This document shows, in pieces, positions 20,409 through 20,493 of a DNA stretch of 20,493 nucleotides (position 1 is its first letter; every line of letters begins with the position of its first letter). The position numbers were made by a program, and so were the translations under genes. The notes under the pieces were generated by a model. That model saw only the letters and a program-made list of their open reading frames with translations. It ran no database searches and was not told the DNA's origin. The DNA comes from a virus. Location of the stretch: the IMG/VR virus record IMGVR_UViG_3300034119_000480, positions 1 to 20,493 of that record, one strand, 5' to 3'.

Positions 20409-20493
20409 CCCCCCCCCCCCCCCCCCCCCCCCCCCACCGGGGGGGGGGGGGGGGGGGGGACGGTGGGGGGTGCGGGGGGGAGGGGGGGGGGCG
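20409..20493. other. Poly-C/poly-G tail, probable sequencing/assembly artefact
   Basis: A run of 27 C is followed by ACC, then 21 G, then G-rich text with scattered A, C and T to the window end. No gene or biological repeat accounts for it. It is typical of low-quality or poly-G read ends at a contig edge. Nothing beyond about 20408 should be interpreted. Confidence 0.9.

Noticed and set aside
20409-20459. Poly-C/poly-G palindrome as a terminator or telomere-like end
   Set aside because: Pure homopolymers with noisy G-rich continuation fit sequencing error better than a biological end.

Overview
The window is the structural and integration half of a temperate contractile-tailed phage (P2-type myovirus tail). 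All genes I support lie on the + strand. The proposed attachment site has phage-like genes on both sides, so the sequence looks like a free or circular phage genome rather than one end of a prophage. The host is probably in or near Verrucomicrobiota, but this is inference. It rests on the integrase style (an N-x-L-R-H-T box, an LGHS box, and a C-terminus ending in E-A-x-x-F-W), on an intergenic sequence resembling the 'ctccgtgg...ctctgtgtcc' repeats I associate with such genomes, and on many CA-rich leaders that lack a clear Shine-Dalgarno sequence.

Layout. Positions 1-2867 hold fibre or spike-like virion proteins: the end of a coiled-coil protein, a small LGEVxxNxADRKI protein, a fibre with YadA-like repeats, a 79-aa protein and a stalk-like 218-aa protein. 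They end at a strong terminator (2884-2917). Positions 3020-4888 encode one fused prohead protease, scaffold and HK97-type capsid protein, also followed by a terminator. Positions 4961-6289 hold a small DUF7210-like protein and a compact lysis cassette: a membrane/coiled-coil protein, a 59-aa lipoprotein, a holin-like protein and a CHAP endolysin. Positions 6286-7611 hold a neck module: lambda FII-like and Z-like proteins and a Mu gp37-like protein. Positions 7608-12265 are the P2-like baseplate and fibre genes V, W, J, I and H. Positions 12339-18133 are the P2-like tail genes FI, FII, E/E', T, U, X and D, in exactly the P2 order. Positions 18288-19187 hold three small genes, the last a probable ribbon-helix-helix regulator. 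Positions 19231-19277 carry the 3' part of a tRNA-Thr(CGT), the likely attP core, next to a tyrosine integrase (19363-20385). The last ~85 bases are poly-C and poly-G, almost certainly an artefact at a contig end.

How the genes work together. The capsid fusion would build and mature the head. The neck genes would join it to the tail. T would set tail length, with E and the frameshift product E+E' acting as tail assembly chaperones. FI and FII would form sheath and tube. V, W, J, I, D, U and X would form the baseplate, spike and tail completion parts. H and the left-end fibre proteins would contact the host. The lysis cassette would release progeny, and integrase plus attP would support lysogeny.

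The most notable signals are: a canonical T TTT TTA slippery site whose -1 frame reads straight into a GpE-type extension, with an additional ribosome site on E'; a 22-nt exact intergenic repeat with a third near-copy, placed at module boundaries that resemble P2 late-operon boundaries; and four copies of GACGCAAC arranged two on each side of the attP core.
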